Positions 25,378-39,010 are shown, counted from the stretch's first letter. The stretch: 64,000 nucleotides of DNA from Streptomyces sp. NBC_00285 (GCF_036174265.1 NZ_CP108055.1:6448001-6512000), one strand, 5' to 3'. Notes: generated by a model not told the origin, from the sequence alone. Numbers and translations: made by a program.

Positions 25378-25559
25378 GACCCTTTGCGCTGCCTGTTAGT
25401 TGCCCCCTGCCCGTCACCAGGGGTCTTCCCTCGCCTCAGCACCGATGAACGGAACATCTCCGACCTGGCCTTTTGGTCAAATCGGAGAGATCTGTCCCTG
25501 TGCCGTGATGAGGGACCCGGGAGCGCGTAGTGAGTCCGAGCCCTCGGAAGGACCCCCTC

Positions 25560-28500
25560 TTGGCCGCCTCGCGCACTGCCTCGAACGCGAATACGAACAA
25601 CGGCGCCAGCACCGCCCCGCTGCGCATCTCCTTTGCAAAGATCAAGGAGCCCCTCGAGGTTCCCAACCTGCTCGCGCTGCAGACCGAGAGCTTTGACTGG
25701 CTGCTCGGGAACACCGCCTGGCAGAGTCGGGTCGAGGCCGCTCTTGAGTCAGGTCAGGACGTCCCCACCAAGTCCGGTCTGGAGGAGATCTTCGAGGAGA
25801 TCTCCCCGATCGAGGACTTTTCCGGGTCGATGTCGCTGACCTTCCGCGACCACCGTTTCGAGCCCCCGAAGAACAGCATCGACGAGTGCAAGGACCGCGA
25901 CTTCACGTACGCGGCACCGCTCTTCGTGACGGCCGAGTTCACCAACAACGAGACCGGCGAGATCAAGTCCCAGACGGTCTTCATGGGCGACTTCCCGCTC
26001 ATGACCCACAAGGGCACCTTCGTCATCAACGGCACCGAGCGTGTCGTGGTGTCGCAGCTGGTCCGTTCGCCGGGTGTCTACTTCGACTCCTCCATCGACA
26101 AGACGTCCGACAAGGACATCTTCTCGGCCAAGGTCATCCCGTCCCGGGGTGCCTGGCTGGAGCTTGAGATCGACAAGCGCGACATGGTCGGTGTCCGCAT
26201 CGACCGCAAGCGCAAGCAGTCCGTGACCGTCCTTCTCAAGGCGCTCGGTTGGACCACCGAGCAGATCCTCGAGGAGTTCGGCGAGTACGAGTCGATGCGC
26301 GCCACCCTGGAGAAGGACCACACCCAGGGCCAGGACGACGCGCTGCTCGACATCTACCGCAAGCTGCGTCCGGGCGAACCGCCCACGCGTGAGGCCGCCC
26401 AGACTCTTCTGGAGAACCTCTACTTCAACCCGAAGCGCTACGACCTCGCCAAGGTCGGCCGCTACAAGGTCAACAAGAAGCTGGGTGCGGAGGCTCCGCT
26501 CGACGCGGGCATCCTGACCGTCGAGGACATCATCTCGACGATCAAGTACCTGGTGAAGCTGCACGCCGGCGAGACCGAGACGGTCGGCGACAGCGGCACG
26601 AACATCGTCGTCGAGACCGACGACATCGACCACTTCGGCAACCGTCGTCTGCGCAGCGTCGGCGAGCTCATCCAGAACCAGGTCCGCACGGGTCTGGCTC
26701 GTATGGAGCGCGTCGTCCGTGAGCGCATGACGACTCAGGACGTCGAGGCGATCACGCCGCAGACCCTGATCAACATCCGGCCGGTCGTCGCCTCCATCAA
26801 GGAGTTCTTCGGCACCAGCCAGCTGTCGCAGTTCATGGACCAGAACAACCCGCTGTCGGGTCTCACCCACAAGCGCCGTCTGTCGGCTCTTGGCCCGGGT
26901 GGTCTCTCCCGTGAGCGGGCCGGCTTCGAGGTCCGTGACGTGCACCCGTCCCACTACGGACGCATGTGCCCGATCGAGACGCCTGAAGGCCCGAACATCG
27001 GTCTGATCGGTTCGCTCGCCTCCTACGGCCGCGTCAACGCGTTCGGCTTCGTGGAGACGCCGTACCGCAGGGTCGACGGCGACGTCGTCACCGACGAGGT
27101 CGACTACCTGACGGCCGACGAAGAGGACCGCTTCGTCATCGCGCAGGCCAACGCCACGCTCGACGACAACATGCGTTTCACCGAGAACCGCGTCCTGGTC
27201 CGCCGTCGTGGCGGAGAGGTCGACTACGTCCCCGGTGACGACGTGGACTACATGGACGTCTCGCCGCGCCAGATGGTGTCGGTCGCGACCGCCATGATCC
27301 CGTTCCTCGAGCACGACGACGCCAACCGTGCCCTGATGGGCGCGAACATGATGCGTCAGGCCGTGCCGCTCATCAAGAGCGAGGCCCCGCTCGTCGGCAC
27401 CGGCATGGAGTACCGCTCCGCCGTCGACGCCGGCGACGTGGTCAAGGCCGAGAAGGCGGGTGTGGTCCAGGAGGTCTCCGCGGACTACATCACCACCGCC
27501 AACGACGACGGCACGTACATCACGTACCGCCTGGCCAAGTTCGCCCGCTCCAACCAGGGCACCTCGGTCAACCAGAAGGTCATCATCGACGAGGGCGACC
27601 GCGTCATCGAGGGCCAGGTCCTCGCCGACGGCGCGGCCACCGAGAACGGCGAGATGGCGCTCGGCAAGAACCTGCTCGTGGCGTTCATGCCGTGGGAGGG
27701 TCACAACTACGAGGACGCGATCATCCTGTCGCAGCGCCTCGTGCAGGACGACGTCCTCTCCTCGATCCACATCGAGGAGCACGAGGTCGACGCCCGTGAC
27801 ACCAAGCTCGGCCCCGAGGAGATCACCCGGGACATCCCGAACGTCTCCGAGGAGGTCCTCGCCGACCTCGACGAGCGCGGCATCATCCGCATCGGCGCCG
27901 AGGTCACCGCGGGCGACATCCTGGTCGGCAAGGTCACGCCCAAGGGTGAGACCGAGCTGACGCCGGAGGAGCGCCTGCTGCGCGCGATCTTCGGTGAGAA
28001 GGCCCGTGAGGTCCGCGACACCTCGCTGAAGGTGCCGCACGGCGAGACCGGAAAGATCATCGGCGTTCGCGTCTTCGACCGCGAGGAGGGCGACGAGCTG
28101 CCGCCCGGCGTCAACCAGCTGGTCCGTGTGTATGTTGCGCAGAAGCGCAAGATCACCGACGGTGACAAGCTCGCCGGCCGACACGGCAACAAGGGCGTCA
28201 TCTCGAAGATCCTTCCTATCGAGGACATGCCGTTCCTCGAGGACGGAACTCCGGTCGACATCATCCTGAACCCGCTGGGTGTGCCGTCCCGAATGAACCC
28301 GGGACAGGTCCTGGAGATCCACCTCGGCTGGCTCGCCAGCCGCGGCTGGGACGTCTCCGGGCTCGGCGAGGACTGGGCGCAGCGCCTGCAGTCCATCGGC
28401 GCCGACCAGGTCGCGCCGGGCACCAACGTCGCCACCCCGGTGTTCGACGGTGCGCGTGAGGACGAGCTCGCGGGTCTGCTGAACCACACCATCCCGAACC

Positions 28501-29045
28501 GCGACGGCGAGCGCATGGTGCAGCCGACCGGTAAGGCGAGGATGTTCGACGGCCGCTCCGGCGAGCCGTTCCCGGAGCCGATCTCGGTCGGTTACATGTA
28601 CATCCTCAAGCTGCACCACCTGGTCGACGACAAGCTGCACGCCCGCTCGACCGGTCCGTACTCGATGATCACCCAGCAGCCGCTGGGTGGTAAGGCCCAG
28701 TTCGGTGGCCAGCGCTTCGGTGAGATGGAGGTGTGGGCGCTGGAGGCATACGGCGCCGCATACGCCCTCCAGGAGCTGCTGACCATCAAGTCCGACGACG
28801 TCACCGGCCGCGTGAAGGTCTACGAGGCCATCGTCAAGGGCGAGAACATCCCCGAGCCCGGCATCCCCGAGTCCTTCAAGGTGCTCATCAAGGAGATGCA
28901 GTCTCTGTGCCTCAACGTGGAGGTGCTGTCCTCGGACGGCATGTCCATCGAGATGCGCGACACCGACGAGGACGTCTTCCGCGCGGCGGAAGAGCTCGGC
29001 ATCGACCTGTCCCGGCGCGAGCCGAGCAGCGTCGAAGAGGTCTGA
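25560..29045 (+). CDS. rpoB: DNA-directed RNA polymerase subunit beta
   Basis: The 1161-aa catalytic subunit starts at TTG 25560 (product [14 protein letters not shown]): GGAAGGA lies seven bases upstream and the length equals that of other Streptomyces RpoB. The in-frame GTG at 25530 lacks a good ribosome site. The rifampicin region reads [16 protein letters not shown] then [13 protein letters not shown], with the residues usually altered in resistant mutants in their sensitive form. C-terminal [21 protein letters not shown] and the conserved end are present. It forms the active centre with RpoC. Confidence 0.99.
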   Translation: MAASRTASNANTNNGASTAPLRISFAKIKEPLEVPNLLALQTESFDWLLGNTAWQSRVEAALESGQDVPTKSGLEEIFEEISPIEDFSGSMSLTFRDHRFEPPKNSIDECKDRDFTYAAPLFVTAEFTNNETGEIKSQTVFMGDFPLMTHKGTFVINGTERVVVSQLVRSPGVYFDSSIDKTSDKDIFSAKVIPSRGAWLELEIDKRDMVGVRIDRKRKQSVTVLLKALGWTTEQILEEFGEYESMRATLEKDHTQGQDDALLDIYRKLRPGEPPTREAAQTLLENLYFNPKRYDLAKVGRYKVNKKLGAEAPLDAGILTVEDIISTIKYLVKLHAGETETVGDSGTNIVVETDDIDHFGNRRLRSVGELIQNQVRTGLARMERVVRERMTTQDVEAITPQTLINIRPVVASIKEFFGTSQLSQFMDQNNPLSGLTHKRRLSALGPGGLSRERAGFEVRDVHPSHYGRMCPIETPEGPNIGLIGSLASYGRVNAFGFVETPYRRVDGDVVTDEVDYLTADEEDRFVIAQANATLDDNMRFTENRVLVRRRGGEVDYVPGDDVDYMDVSPRQMVSVATAMIPFLEHDDANRALMGANMMRQAVPLIKSEAPLVGTGMEYRSAVDAGDVVKAEKAGVVQEVSADYITTANDDGTYITYRLAKFARSNQGTSVNQKVIIDEGDRVIEGQVLADGAATENGEMALGKNLLVAFMPWEGHNYEDAIILSQRLVQDDVLSSIHIEEHEVDARDTKLGPEEITRDIPNVSEEVLADLDERGIIRIGAEVTAGDILVGKVTPKGETELTPEERLLRAIFGEKAREVRDTSLKVPHGETGKIIGVRVFDREEGDELPPGVNQLVRVYVAQKRKITDGDKLAGRHGNKGVISKILPIEDMPFLEDGTPVDIILNPLGVPSRMNPGQVLEIHLGWLASRGWDVSGLGEDWAQRLQSIGADQVAPGTNVATPVFDGAREDELAGLLNHTIPNRDGERMVQPTGKARMFDGRSGEPFPEPISVGYMYILKLHHLVDDKLHARSTGPYSMITQQPLGGKAQFGGQRFGEMEVWALEAYGAAYALQELLTIKSDDVTGRVKVYEAIVKGENIPEPGIPESFKVLIKEMQSLCLNVEVLSSDGMSIEMRDTDEDVFRAAEELGIDLSRREPSSVEEV

Positions 29046-29052
29046 CGGGAGT

Positions 29053-29087
29053 CCGGCCGGAGGTCCTGGTGAGGAACCTCCGGCCGG
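29053..29087 (+). promoter_or_regulatory. Hairpin between rpoB and rpoC
   Basis: CCGGCCGGAGGT (29053-29064) pairs perfectly with ACCTCCGGCCGG (29076-29087), extendable by CCT/AGG around one bulged A. No T run follows, so it may be a processing or mRNA stability site rather than a full terminator. Confidence 0.6.
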
Positions 29088-29145
29088 CCCCTGGACCCCC
29101 GTATCAGACCCCAAGACTTACAACCCTGAGAGGGATTGACGCATA

Positions 29146-32100
29146 GTGCTCGACGTCAACTTCTTCGATGAGCTCCGGATCGGTCTGGCCACCGCTGACG
29201 ACATCCGTCAGTGGAGCCACGGCGAGGTCAAGAAGCCAGAGACCATCAACTACCGCACCCTCAAGCCCGAGAAGGACGGACTCTTCTGCGAGAAGATCTT
29301 CGGTCCGACCCGGGACTGGGAGTGCTACTGCGGCAAGTACAAGCGCGTCCGCTTCAAGGGCATCATCTGTGAGCGCTGTGGCGTCGAGGTCACTCGCGCC
29401 AAGGTGCGTCGTGAGCGGATGGGCCACATCGAACTGGCCGCCCCTGTCACCCACATCTGGTACTTCAAGGGCGTTCCGTCGCGGCTTGGCTACCTGCTCG
29501 ACCTCGCTCCGAAGGACCTCGAGAAGGTCATCTACTTCGCGGCGTACATGATCACGTTCGTCGACGAGGAGCGCCGCACCCGCGACCTGCCCTCCCTGGA
29601 GGCGCACGTCTCCGTCGAGCGGCAGCAGGTCGAGAACCGTCGCGACTCCGACCTGGAGGCCCGCGCCAAGAAGCTCGAGACCGACCTGGCCGAGCTGGAG
29701 GCCGAGGGCGCCAAGGCCGACGTGCGCCGCAAGGTGCGCGAAGGTGCCGAGCGTGAGATGAAGCAGCTGCGCGACCGTGCGCAGCGCGAGATCGACCGTC
29801 TCGACGAGGTGTGGACCCGGTTCAAGAACCTCAAGGTCCAGGACCTCGAGGGCGACGAGCTCCTCTACCGCGAGCTGCGTGACCGTTTCGGCACGTACTT
29901 CGACGGCTCGATGGGTGCCGCGGCGCTGCAGAAGCGCCTGGAGTCCTTCGACCTGAACGAAGAGGCCGAGCGGCTTCGCGAGATCATCCGTACCGGCAAG
30001 GGCCAGAAGAAGACCCGTGCGCTGAAGCGGCTGAAGGTCGTGTCTGCCTTCCTGCAGACCTCCAACAGCCCCAAGGGCATGGTCCTCGACTGCGTCCCGG
30101 TCATCCCGCCGGACCTTCGCCCGATGGTGCAGCTGGACGGTGGCCGCTTCGCGACCTCCGACCTGAACGACCTGTACCGCCGCGTGATCAACCGCAACAA
30201 CCGCCTGAAGCGCCTTCTCGACCTCGGTGCGCCCGAGATCATCGTGAACAACGAGAAGCGCATGCTCCAGGAGGCCGTCGACGCGCTGTTCGACAACGGC
30301 CGTCGCGGCCGTCCGGTCACCGGTCCCGGTAACCGCCCGCTGAAGTCCCTGAGCGACATGCTCAAGGGCAAGCAGGGTCGATTCCGTCAGAACCTGCTCG
30401 GCAAGCGTGTGGACTACTCCGCGCGTTCCGTGATCGTCGTCGGTCCGCAGCTGAAGCTGCACCAGTGCGGTCTGCCGAAGGCGATGGCGCTGGAGCTCTT
30501 CAAGCCGTTCGTGATGAAGCGGCTCGTGGACCTCAACCACGCGCAGAACATCAAGAGCGCCAAGCGGATGGTCGAGCGTGGCCGGACCGTGGTGTACGAC
30601 GTCCTCGAAGAGGTCATCGCCGAGCACCCGGTGCTGCTGAACCGTGCGCCCACCCTGCACCGCCTCGGCATCCAGGCCTTCGAGCCGCAGCTCGTCGAGG
30701 GCAAGGCCATCCAGATCCACCCGCTCGTCTGCACCGCGTTCAACGCGGACTTCGACGGCGACCAGATGGCCGTACACCTGCCGCTCTCCGCGGAGGCGCA
30801 GGCCGAGGCCCGCATCCTGATGCTGTCCTCGAACAACATCCTCAAGCCCGCCGACGGCCGTCCGGTGACGATGCCGACCCAGGACATGGTCCTCGGTCTG
30901 TTCTTCCTCACCACCGACGGTGAACTGCGTGACGTCAAGGGCGAGGGCCGGTCGTTCGGCTCCACGGCCGAGGCGATCATGGCGTTCGACGCCGGTGAGC
31001 TCGCGCTCCAGTCGCAGGTCGACATCCGCTTCCCGGTGGGCACCATCCCGCCGCGTGGCTGGACGCCGCCGGCGCAGGAGGAGAGCGACCCGGAGTGGCA
31101 GCAGGGTGACACCTTCCGCCTGCGCACCACCCTGGGCCGCGCGCTCTTCAACGAGCTGCTGCCCGAGGACTACCCGTTCGTCGACTACTCGGTGGGCAAG
31201 AAGCAGCTCTCCGAGATCGTCAACGACCTGGCCGAGCGCTACCCCAAGGTCATCGTGGCGGCGACGCTCGACAACCTGAAGGCGGCGGGCTTCTTCTGGG
31301 CGACCCGTTCCGGTGTCACCGTGGCCATCTCCGACATCGTCGTTCCCGAGGCGAAGGTCGAGATCGTCAAGGGCTACGAGGCCCTGGACGAGAAGGTCCA
31401 GAAGCAGTACGAGCGCGGTCTGATCACCAAGGAAGAGCGCACGCAGGAGCTCATCGCGATCTGGACCAAGGCGACCAACGAGGTCGCCGAGGCGATGAAC
31501 GCGAACTTCCCCAAGACGAACCCCATCTTCATGATGGTTGACTCGGGTGCCCGAGGAAACATGATGCAGATGCGGCAGATCGCCGGTATGCGTGGTCTGG
31601 TGTCGAACGCCAAGAACGAGACGATTCCCCGTCCCATCAAGGCGTCCTTCCGTGAGGGCCTGTCCGTGCTGGAGTACTTCATCTCCACGCACGGTGCCCG
31701 TAAGGGTCTGGCGGACACCGCCCTGCGTACCGCCGACTCGGGTTACCTGACCCGTCGTCTGGTGGACGTCTCGCAGGACGTCATCATCCGCGAGGAGGAC
31801 TGCGGCACCGAGCGCGGTCTGAAGCTGAAGATCGCCACGCGCGGCGCCGACGGTGTGCTGCGCAAGACGGACGACGTCGAGACCAGCGTCTACGCCCGCA
31901 TGCTCGCCGAGGACGTCGTCATCGACGGCAAGGTGATCGCGCCGGCCAACGTGGACCTGGGCGACGTGCTCATCGACCAGCTGGTGCACCACGGCATCGA
32001 GGAGGTCAAGACCCGCTCGATCCTGACCTGCGAGTCGCATGTCGGCACCTGCGCCATGTGCTACGGCCGCTCGCTGGCCACCGGCAAGCTGGTCGACATC

Positions 32101-33045
32101 GGTGAGGCGGTCGGCATCATCGCCGCCCAGTCCATCGGTGAGCCCGGCACCCAGCTGACGATGCGTACCTTCCACACCGGTGGTGTGGCCGGTGACGACA
32201 TCACGCAGGGTCTGCCGCGTGTCGTCGAGCTCTTCGAGGCCCGTACCCCGAAGGGTGTCGCCCCGATCTCCGAGGCGGACGGCCGTGTCCGTATCGAGGA
32301 GACCGAGAAGACCAAGAAGCTCGTCATCACGCCGGACGACGGCAGCGAAGAGACGGCGTTCCCGATCTCGAAGCGCGCCCGACTCCTCGTCAGCGAGGGT
32401 GAGCGCGTCACGGTGGGCCAGAAGCTCACCGTGGGTGCCACCAACCCGCACGACGTGCTGCGCATCCTGGGTCAGCGTGCCGTCCAGGTCCACCTGGTCG
32501 GTGAGGTCCAGAAGGTCTACAACTCGCAGGGTGTGTCGATCCACGACAAGCACATCGAGATCATCATCCGGCAGATGCTGCGCCGCGTGACGATCATCGA
32601 GTCCGGCGACGCCGAGCTGCTGCCCGGTGAGCTGGTCGAGCGGTCGAAGTTCGAGACCGAGAACCGTCGTGTGGTCCAGGAGGGCGGTCACCCGGCCTCC
32701 GGTCGTCCGCAGCTGATGGGTATCACCAAGGCCTCGCTGGCGACGGAATCCTGGCTGTCGGCCGCCTCCTTCCAGGAGACGACCCGAGTCCTGACGGATG
32801 CGGCGATCAACGCCAAGTCCGACAGCCTCATCGGCCTCAAGGAGAACGTCATCATCGGTAAGCTCATCCCGGCCGGTACGGGTCTGTCCCGTTACCGCAA
32901 CATCCGGGTGGAGCCGACCGAGGAGGCCAAGGCCGCGATGTACTCGGCCGTCGGTTACGACGACATCGACTACTCGCCGTTCGGTACGGGCTCCGGCCAG
33001 GCCGTCCCGCTGGAGGACTACGACTACGGTCCGTACAACCAGTAG
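29146..33045 (+). CDS. rpoC: DNA-directed RNA polymerase subunit beta'
   Basis: The 1299-aa subunit starts at GTG 29146 ([20 protein letters not shown]). It has the N-terminal zinc site (CYCGKYKR then [11 protein letters not shown]), the catalytic NADFDGDQM motif with three Mg-binding Asp residues, the bridge helix/trigger loop region ([21 protein letters not shown]), and the second zinc site (DCGTERG, then [13 protein letters not shown]). It lacks the large insert seen in some phyla. It forms the polymerase core with RpoB, RpoA and omega. Confidence 0.99.
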   Translation: MLDVNFFDELRIGLATADDIRQWSHGEVKKPETINYRTLKPEKDGLFCEKIFGPTRDWECYCGKYKRVRFKGIICERCGVEVTRAKVRRERMGHIELAAPVTHIWYFKGVPSRLGYLLDLAPKDLEKVIYFAAYMITFVDEERRTRDLPSLEAHVSVERQQVENRRDSDLEARAKKLETDLAELEAEGAKADVRRKVREGAEREMKQLRDRAQREIDRLDEVWTRFKNLKVQDLEGDELLYRELRDRFGTYFDGSMGAAALQKRLESFDLNEEAERLREIIRTGKGQKKTRALKRLKVVSAFLQTSNSPKGMVLDCVPVIPPDLRPMVQLDGGRFATSDLNDLYRRVINRNNRLKRLLDLGAPEIIVNNEKRMLQEAVDALFDNGRRGRPVTGPGNRPLKSLSDMLKGKQGRFRQNLLGKRVDYSARSVIVVGPQLKLHQCGLPKAMALELFKPFVMKRLVDLNHAQNIKSAKRMVERGRTVVYDVLEEVIAEHPVLLNRAPTLHRLGIQAFEPQLVEGKAIQIHPLVCTAFNADFDGDQMAVHLPLSAEAQAEARILMLSSNNILKPADGRPVTMPTQDMVLGLFFLTTDGELRDVKGEGRSFGSTAEAIMAFDAGELALQSQVDIRFPVGTIPPRGWTPPAQEESDPEWQQGDTFRLRTTLGRALFNELLPEDYPFVDYSVGKKQLSEIVNDLAERYPKVIVAATLDNLKAAGFFWATRSGVTVAISDIVVPEAKVEIVKGYEALDEKVQKQYERGLITKEERTQELIAIWTKATNEVAEAMNANFPKTNPIFMMVDSGARGNMMQMRQIAGMRGLVSNAKNETIPRPIKASFREGLSVLEYFISTHGARKGLADTALRTADSGYLTRRLVDVSQDVIIREEDCGTERGLKLKIATRGADGVLRKTDDVETSVYARMLAEDVVIDGKVIAPANVDLGDVLIDQLVHHGIEEVKTRSILTCESHVGTCAMCYGRSLATGKLVDIGEAVGIIAAQSIGEPGTQLTMRTFHTGGVAGDDITQGLPRVVELFEARTPKGVAPISEADGRVRIEETEKTKKLVITPDDGSEETAFPISKRARLLVSEGERVTVGQKLTVGATNPHDVLRILGQRAVQVHLVGEVQKVYNSQGVSIHDKHIEIIIRQMLRRVTIIESGDAELLPGELVERSKFETENRRVVQEGGHPASGRPQLMGITKASLATESWLSAASFQETTRVLTDAAINAKSDSLIGLKENVIIGKLIPAGTGLSRYRNIRVEPTEEAKAAMYSAVGYDDIDYSPFGTGSGQAVPLEDYDYGPYNQ

Positions 33046-33554
33046 GACCTGCGTCTGAACGACTGAAGGGCGGTCACTCCGTTTCGTGCGGGGTGGCCGC
33101 CCTTCGGCGTGTCCTCGGCGGCGGTCCATGTGGGCCTGCAGGTGGTGCTTCCGGGTGTGGACGGGGGCGCGTGCCCAGTACGCGGCTCCGCGCGCCGGGA
33201 GGCAGTGGCGACCGGTTGGGCCGGGCCGTGGGAGATCAGGTCCCAGGGGGCGTCCCAGGCCTTCTCTCGCTGCCGTTCCTGGGGCTCGGCCGACTCGCCT
33301 TGCTTCTTCCGGTCACCGTCCGGCTCGGCTCCGTCTGCGGAGGTCGCGGCGTCCGTCGGGCCGACGCCCAGCGCGATGGGAGGAGCTGTCACCCAGGGCA
33401 CAGGCGGGACGGGGCCCGGGTGGTCACGCCGCCTCCTTGAAGTGACGAGGCGGGAAAACAGCGACAATCGGCCACTGTGGCTGACGCGCGTACCGTCGAC
33501 AACGGCACGTAATGGCGCATCATGGAGGGACCTCGGGGGTTCGGGAGGTGCTCC
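33046..33554. other. rpoC downstream region
   Basis: The stretch begins with the rpoC terminator (33065-33105). The remainder up to 33540 has no supported gene; a minus-strand open frame with a charged composition was considered and rejected. The ribosome site of the next gene lies at 33543-33548. Confidence 0.45.
33065..33105 (+). terminator. Terminator after rpoC
   Basis: GAAGGGCGG (33065-33073) pairs with CCGCCCTTC (33097-33105), with CAC/GTG pairing inside. Confidence 0.8.
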
Positions 33555-34271
33555 GTGTCGCAGTCGTCGTGGCCGCCCTGGGAGGGCGAGGGCGAGTCGT
33601 CGGGCAGCGGTGTGCCGGGGGACGGGCAGGGTCCGTTGCCGGGGCCCGGCGCCGATGCTCCCGTCGAGCGGCCCTGGCGGGATGCACAGTCCTCCGCGTC
33701 GCGGCCCTGGTCGGGCGCTGACGCCCCGGTGGTGCGCCCCTGGGCCGGCGCCCCGGTCGCGCGTCCCTGGCCCGGATACGCCGTTCCGCAGACCGCCCCC
33801 TCCATGCTCGCCTCCCATGCCGACCGTGAGCGTGCCGTCGATGTGCTCCGGGCCGGGTACGGGGAGGGGCGGCTGGAGAAGGAGGAGTTCGACCGGCGGG
33901 TGGGCCGTGCGTACGCCGCCCGGACGGTGGGGGAGCTGGCGCTGCTCGTCGCCGACCTGCCGCAGGGACCCGTACCGCAGGTCGCCGCGGCCGTCACCGC
34001 CGTACCGCGGACGTTTCTGCCGGCCCCGCGGCCGCGGGCGAACGGGAAGGCCGTCGGGGCCGCCGTGTGCGGGCTGCTGTGTGTGCCGACCTTCGGGTTC
34101 ACCGGGATTCCGGCGGTGATCCTCGGGCACACCGCGCGGACGGAGATCGAGCGGACCGGCGAGAGCGGGGACGGACTCGCCCTGACCGGGCTTGTGTTCG
34201 GCTGGCTGTCGATCGCCGCCTGGGCGGTCCTGCTGACGCTGCTCATCGCCGTGGGACTCGCCTCCGGGTGA
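33555..34271 (+). CDS. DUF1707/DUF4190-like membrane protein
   Basis: The 238-aa protein has a Pro/Gly-rich N-terminal third, then a DUF1707 (SHOCT-like) domain (LASHADRERAVDVLRAGYGEGRLEKEEFDRRVGRAYAART-type, about residues 85-130), then two membrane spans with the DUF4190 pattern (AVGAAVCGLLCVPTFGF and GLVFGWLSIAAWAVLLTLL). This combination is frequent in actinobacteria; function is unknown. The GTG at 33555 was chosen because GGGAGG lies six bases upstream; an ATG at 33522 is in frame but lacks one. Confidence 0.85.
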   Translation: MSQSSWPPWEGEGESSGSGVPGDGQGPLPGPGADAPVERPWRDAQSSASRPWSGADAPVVRPWAGAPVARPWPGYAVPQTAPSMLASHADRERAVDVLRAGYGEGRLEKEEFDRRVGRAYAARTVGELALLVADLPQGPVPQVAAAVTAVPRTFLPAPRPRANGKAVGAAVCGLLCVPTFGFTGIPAVILGHTARTEIERTGESGDGLALTGLVFGWLSIAAWAVLLTLLIAVGLASG

Positions 34272-34400
34272 GCGCCGGACGGGCCCGGGAGCGCTCCTGA
34301 AGGCTGTGCCGCACCATGTGCGGAATGTGAAATCGAAGATCGTCCACGGCGTAGGGGCTTGACACCGGCGGTCCGGAGATGTTGCCGCCGTCCATTTGTT

Positions 34401-34429
34401 TTGACCGCAGCGAATGAGCTAGGTACGCT
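34401..34429 (+). promoter_or_regulatory. rpsL (str operon) promoter
   Basis: TTGACC (34401-34406), a 17-bp spacer and TACGCT (34424-34429) give a strong housekeeping-type promoter for rpsL-rpsG-fusA. Confidence 0.8.
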
Positions 34430-34548
34430 CAGTCCTTGTGCCTGGGGTGTGCCCTGGCTCTCGTGCGTGCCTTCAACCGCATGTCGAGCTGTAAGCGGCC
34501 ACCGTGATCCGTGCCCCTTCCGCCTTGCGGCGGGGGGTTCGCCGGATT

Positions 34549-34573
34549 CGACACACCCGACCGCGTGGGTCGG
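34549..34573 (+). promoter_or_regulatory. Leader hairpin shared with rpsJ (copy 1)
   Basis: A 25-nt sequence identical to 44246-44270. It starts CGACACACC and can fold CCGACC onto GGTCGG around GCGTG. It lies about 50 nt before the rpsL start. An identical hairpin in two ribosomal-protein leaders suggests a shared regulator or RNA-binding protein; no known motif was recognised. Confidence 0.6.
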
Positions 34574-34624
34574 CGAATGTTTCAGGTTAGCTTCACCATT
34601 CGGCACACAGAAACCGGAGAAGTA

Positions 34625-34996
34625 GTGCCTACGATCCAGCAGCTGGTCCGGAAGGGCCGGCAGGACAAGGTCGAGAAGAACAAGACGCCCGCACTCGAGG
34701 GTTCCCCTCAGCGTCGTGGCGTCTGCACGCGCGTGTTCACGACCACCCCGAAGAAGCCGAACTCGGCCCTGCGTAAGGTCGCGCGTGTGCGTCTGACCAG
34801 CGGGATCGAGGTCACTGCTTACATTCCGGGTGAGGGACACAACCTGCAGGAGCACTCCATCGTGCTCGTGCGTGGCGGTCGTGTGAAGGACCTGCCCGGT
34901 GTTCGGTACAAGATCATCCGTGGTTCGCTTGACACTCAGGGTGTCAAGAACCGCAAGCAGGCCCGCAGCCGCTACGGCGCCAAGAAGGAGAAGTAG
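34625..34996 (+). CDS. rpsL: 30S ribosomal protein S12
   Basis: The 123-aa protein starts [19 protein letters not shown] at GTG 34625 and keeps the decoding-centre loops [18 protein letters not shown] and [21 protein letters not shown]. The lysines in TTPKKPNS and at the second loop are wild type for streptomycin sensitivity. First gene of the str operon, 3 bp before rpsG. Confidence 0.99.
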   Translation: MPTIQQLVRKGRQDKVEKNKTPALEGSPQRRGVCTRVFTTTPKKPNSALRKVARVRLTSGIEVTAYIPGEGHNLQEHSIVLVRGGRVKDLPGVRYKIIRGSLDTQGVKNRKQARSRYGAKKEK

Positions 34997-34999
34997 AAA

Positions 35000-35470
35000 A
35001 TGCCTCGTAAGGGCCCCGCCCCGAAGCGCCCGGTCATCATCGACCCGGTCTACAGCTCTCCTCTTGTCACGTCGCTCATCAACAAGATCCTGATGAACGG
35101 CAAGCGTTCCACCGCCGAGCGCATCGTGTACGGCGCCATGGAGGGCCTGCGCGAGAAGACCAGCAACGACCCGGTCATCACGCTGAAGCGCGCGCTGGAG
35201 AACATCAAGCCGACCCTCGAGGTCAAGTCCCGCCGTGTCGGTGGCGCGACCTACCAGGTCCCGATCGAGGTCAAGCCGGGCCGTGCGAACACGCTCGCCC
35301 TGCGCTGGCTGGTCGGTTACTCCCGCGCCCGTCGCGAGAAGACCATGACCGAGCGTCTGCTCAACGAGCTTCTCGACGCTTCGAACGGCCTTGGTGCGGC
35401 CGTCAAGAAGCGCGAAGACACCCACAAGATGGCCGAGTCCAACAAGGCCTTCGCGCACTACCGCTGGTAG
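35000..35470 (+). CDS. rpsG: 30S ribosomal protein S7
   Basis: The 156-aa protein starts [18 protein letters not shown], contains [41 protein letters not shown] and ends KAFAHYRW. S7 nucleates assembly of the 30S head and in other bacteria represses str mRNA. It lies between rpsL and fusA. Confidence 0.99.
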   Translation: MPRKGPAPKRPVIIDPVYSSPLVTSLINKILMNGKRSTAERIVYGAMEGLREKTSNDPVITLKRALENIKPTLEVKSRRVGGATYQVPIEVKPGRANTLALRWLVGYSRARREKTMTERLLNELLDASNGLGAAVKKREDTHKMAESNKAFAHYRW

Positions 35471-35509
35471 TCGCAGACCCCATCGAGACCGAGAGAAGAC
35501 CGAAGCCTT

Positions 35510-37639
35510 ATGGCTACCACTTCACTTGACCTGGCCAAGGTCCGCAACATCGGGATCATGGCCCACATCGACGCGGGCAAGACGACCACCACCGAGCGGA
35601 TCCTCTTCTACACCGGCGTCAGCTACAAGATCGGTGAGGTCCACGACGGCGCTGCCACCATGGACTGGATGGAGCAGGAGCAGGAGCGTGGCATCACGAT
35701 CACCTCTGCTGCCACCACCTGTCACTGGCCGCTCGAGGACGACGACTACACGATCAACATCATCGACACCCCGGGGCACGTCGACTTCACGGTCGAGGTG
35801 GAGCGTTCGCTCCGCGTCCTCGACGGTGCCGTCACGGTGTTCGACGGTGTCGCCGGTGTCGAGCCGCAGTCCGAGACGGTGTGGCGTCAGGCCGACCGTT
35901 ACGGCGTGCCGCGCATCTGCTTCGTGAACAAGCTGGACCGCACCGGCGCCGAGTTCCACCGCTGTGTGGACATGATCAAGGACCGGCTCGGTGCCGTTCC
36001 GATCATCATGCAGCTGCCGATCGGCGCCGAGATGGACTTCAAGGGCGTTGTGGACCTGGTCCGCATGAAGGCGCTCGTGTGGTCCGCCGAGGCGGCGAAG
36101 GGCGAGATGTACGACGTCGTCGACATCCCGGCCACGCACGCCGAGGCTGCCGAGGAGTACCGCGGCAAGCTGGTCGAGACCGTCGCCGAGCACGACGACG
36201 AGATCATGGAGCTGTTCCTGGAGGGCCAGGAGCCCACCGAGGAGCAGCTGTACGCCGCGATCCGTCGCGTCACCATCGCGTCCGGCAAGTCCGACGGCAT
36301 CACGGTCACCCCGGTGTTCTGCGGTACCGCGTTCAAGAACAAGGGCGTCCAGCCCCTGCTCGACGCGGTCGTGCGCTACCTGCCGACCCCGCTCGACGTC
36401 GAGGCCATCGAAGGCCACGACGTCAAGGACCACGAGGTCGTCGTCAAGCGCAAGCCGTCCGTCGACGAGCCGCTGTCCGCGCTCGCCTTCAAGATCATGA
36501 GCGACCCCCACCTGGGCAAGCTCACCTTCGTCCGGGTTTACTCGGGCCGCCTGGAGACCGGCACCGCGGTGCTGAACTCCGTCAAGGGCAAGAAGGAGCG
36601 CATCGGCAAGATCTACCGCATGCACGCGAACAAGCGTGAGGAGATCGAAGCGGTGGGCGCCGGCGACATCGTCGCCGTGATGGGTCTGAAGCAGACCACG
36701 ACCGGTGAGACGCTCTGCGATGACAAGAACCCGGTGATCCTGGAGTCCATGGACTTCCCGGCGCCGGTCATCCAGGTCGCCATCGAGCCCAAGTCCAAGG
36801 GTGACCAGGAGAAGCTGGGTGTTGCCATCCAGCGTCTCGCGGAGGAGGACCCCTCCTTCCACGTTCACTCGGACGAGGAGACCGGCCAGACCATCCTCGG
36901 CGGTATGGGCGAACTGCACCTCGAGGTGCTGGTCGACCGTATGAAGCGCGAGTTCAGGGTCGAGGCCAACGTCGGCAAGCCGCAGGTCGCGTACCGTGAG
37001 ACGATCCGCAAGGCCGTCGAGCGCGTGGACTACACCCACAAGAAGCAGACCGGTGGTACCGGTCAGTTCGCCAAGGTGCAGATCGCGATCGAGCCCATCA
37101 CCGAGACCGACGGTCCGGCGTACGAGTTCGTGAACAAGGTCACCGGTGGCCGTATCCCGCGGGAGTACATCCCCTCGGTGGACGCCGGTGCGCAGGAGGC
37201 CATGCAGTTCGGCATCCTCGCGGGCTACGAGATGACGGGCGTCCGCGTCACGCTTCTCGACGGTGGCTACCACGAGGTCGACTCCTCCGAGCTCGCGTTC
37301 AAGATCGCCGGCTCGCAGGCCTTCAAGGAGGCCGCGCGCAAGGCCAGCCCTGTGCTCCTTGAGCCGATGATGGCCGTAGAGGTCACCACGCCCGAGGACT
37401 ACATGGGTGAGGTCATCGGCGACATCAACTCCCGCCGTGGCCAGATTCAGGCCATGGAGGAGCGGGCCGGTGCCCGCGTCGTGAGGGGCCTCGTGCCTCT
37501 CTCGGAGATGTTCGGCTACGTCGGAGACCTCCGCAGCAAGACGTCGGGTCGCGCAAGCTACTCGATGCAGTTCGACTCCTACGCCGAGGTTCCGCGGAAC
37601 GTCGCCGAGGAGATCATCGCGAAGGCCAAGGGCGAGTAA
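35510..37639 (+). CDS. fusA: Elongation factor G
   Basis: The 709-aa translational GTPase moves tRNAs and mRNA after peptide transfer. G1 motif [16 protein letters not shown]3 DTPGHVDF, G4 NKLDRTGA; domain IV holds the conserved [14 protein letters not shown] region, and the C terminus has [23 protein letters not shown]. It lies 39 bp after rpsG, with tuf 154 bp after. Confidence 0.99.
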   Translation: MATTSLDLAKVRNIGIMAHIDAGKTTTTERILFYTGVSYKIGEVHDGAATMDWMEQEQERGITITSAATTCHWPLEDDDYTINIIDTPGHVDFTVEVERSLRVLDGAVTVFDGVAGVEPQSETVWRQADRYGVPRICFVNKLDRTGAEFHRCVDMIKDRLGAVPIIMQLPIGAEMDFKGVVDLVRMKALVWSAEAAKGEMYDVVDIPATHAEAAEEYRGKLVETVAEHDDEIMELFLEGQEPTEEQLYAAIRRVTIASGKSDGITVTPVFCGTAFKNKGVQPLLDAVVRYLPTPLDVEAIEGHDVKDHEVVVKRKPSVDEPLSALAFKIMSDPHLGKLTFVRVYSGRLETGTAVLNSVKGKKERIGKIYRMHANKREEIEAVGAGDIVAVMGLKQTTTGETLCDDKNPVILESMDFPAPVIQVAIEPKSKGDQEKLGVAIQRLAEEDPSFHVHSDEETGQTILGGMGELHLEVLVDRMKREFRVEANVGKPQVAYRETIRKAVERVDYTHKKQTGGTGQFAKVQIAIEPITETDGPAYEFVNKVTGGRIPREYIPSVDAGAQEAMQFGILAGYEMTGVRVTLLDGGYHEVDSSELAFKIAGSQAFKEAARKASPVLLEPMMAVEVTTPEDYMGEVIGDINSRRGQIQAMEERAGARVVRGLVPLSEMFGYVGDLRSKTSGRASYSMQFDSYAEVPRNVAEEIIAKAKGE

Positions 37640-37793
37640 CGCACCGCGTTCGCACGCTTTAGGCTTGACTCCGGAGCCCGGAGGGGCATTCACCCGCATT
37701 TGTGGGAGAGTGCCCCCGGGCCGAGGCTTTCCAGCAAAGATCCCCTGGCGCCGATGAAGCAAGGCGTTCAGAACCACTCCACAGGAGGACCCC

Positions 37794-38987
<1,194 letters not shown>

Positions 38988-39010
38988 TCTTGACCCGGTA
39001 GGTCTCTGAG

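Larger units (their letters stand above)
25001..25559. other. rplL-rpoB intergenic region with terminator, promoter and leader
   Basis: No gene is supported. It contains the rplL terminator (25041-25078), a good promoter (25349-25377) and an rpoB leader of about 175 nt with a hairpin (25457-25463 pairing with 25482-25488). The part between 25080 and 25340 shows no clear feature. Confidence 0.6.
34272..34624. other. str operon promoter and leader region
   Basis: No gene. It holds a near-consensus promoter (34401-34429) and an rpsL leader of about 190 nt. The leader contains a 25-nt sequence (34549-34573) that is perfectly repeated in the rpsJ leader. Confidence 0.7.

Noticed and set aside
25749..29114. 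Very long minus-strand open frame opposite rpoB
   Set aside because: It is a shadow caused by the third-position GC bias of rpoB; its composition (Val/Asp/Leu/His/Arg-rich) is not protein-like. The same holds opposite rpoC and fusA.
33024..33427. Minus-strand frame after rpoC with a charged, Ala/Pro-rich product
   Set aside because: Runs through the rpoC terminator and into the rpoC 3' end, has no conserved motif, and the only start with a good ribosome site (GTG ending at 33425) is in another frame.
37640..37793. Separate tuf promoter in the fusA-tuf gap
   Set aside because: A TTGACT is visible near 37662 but no -10 at a good distance was seen; left as a remark in the tuf entry.
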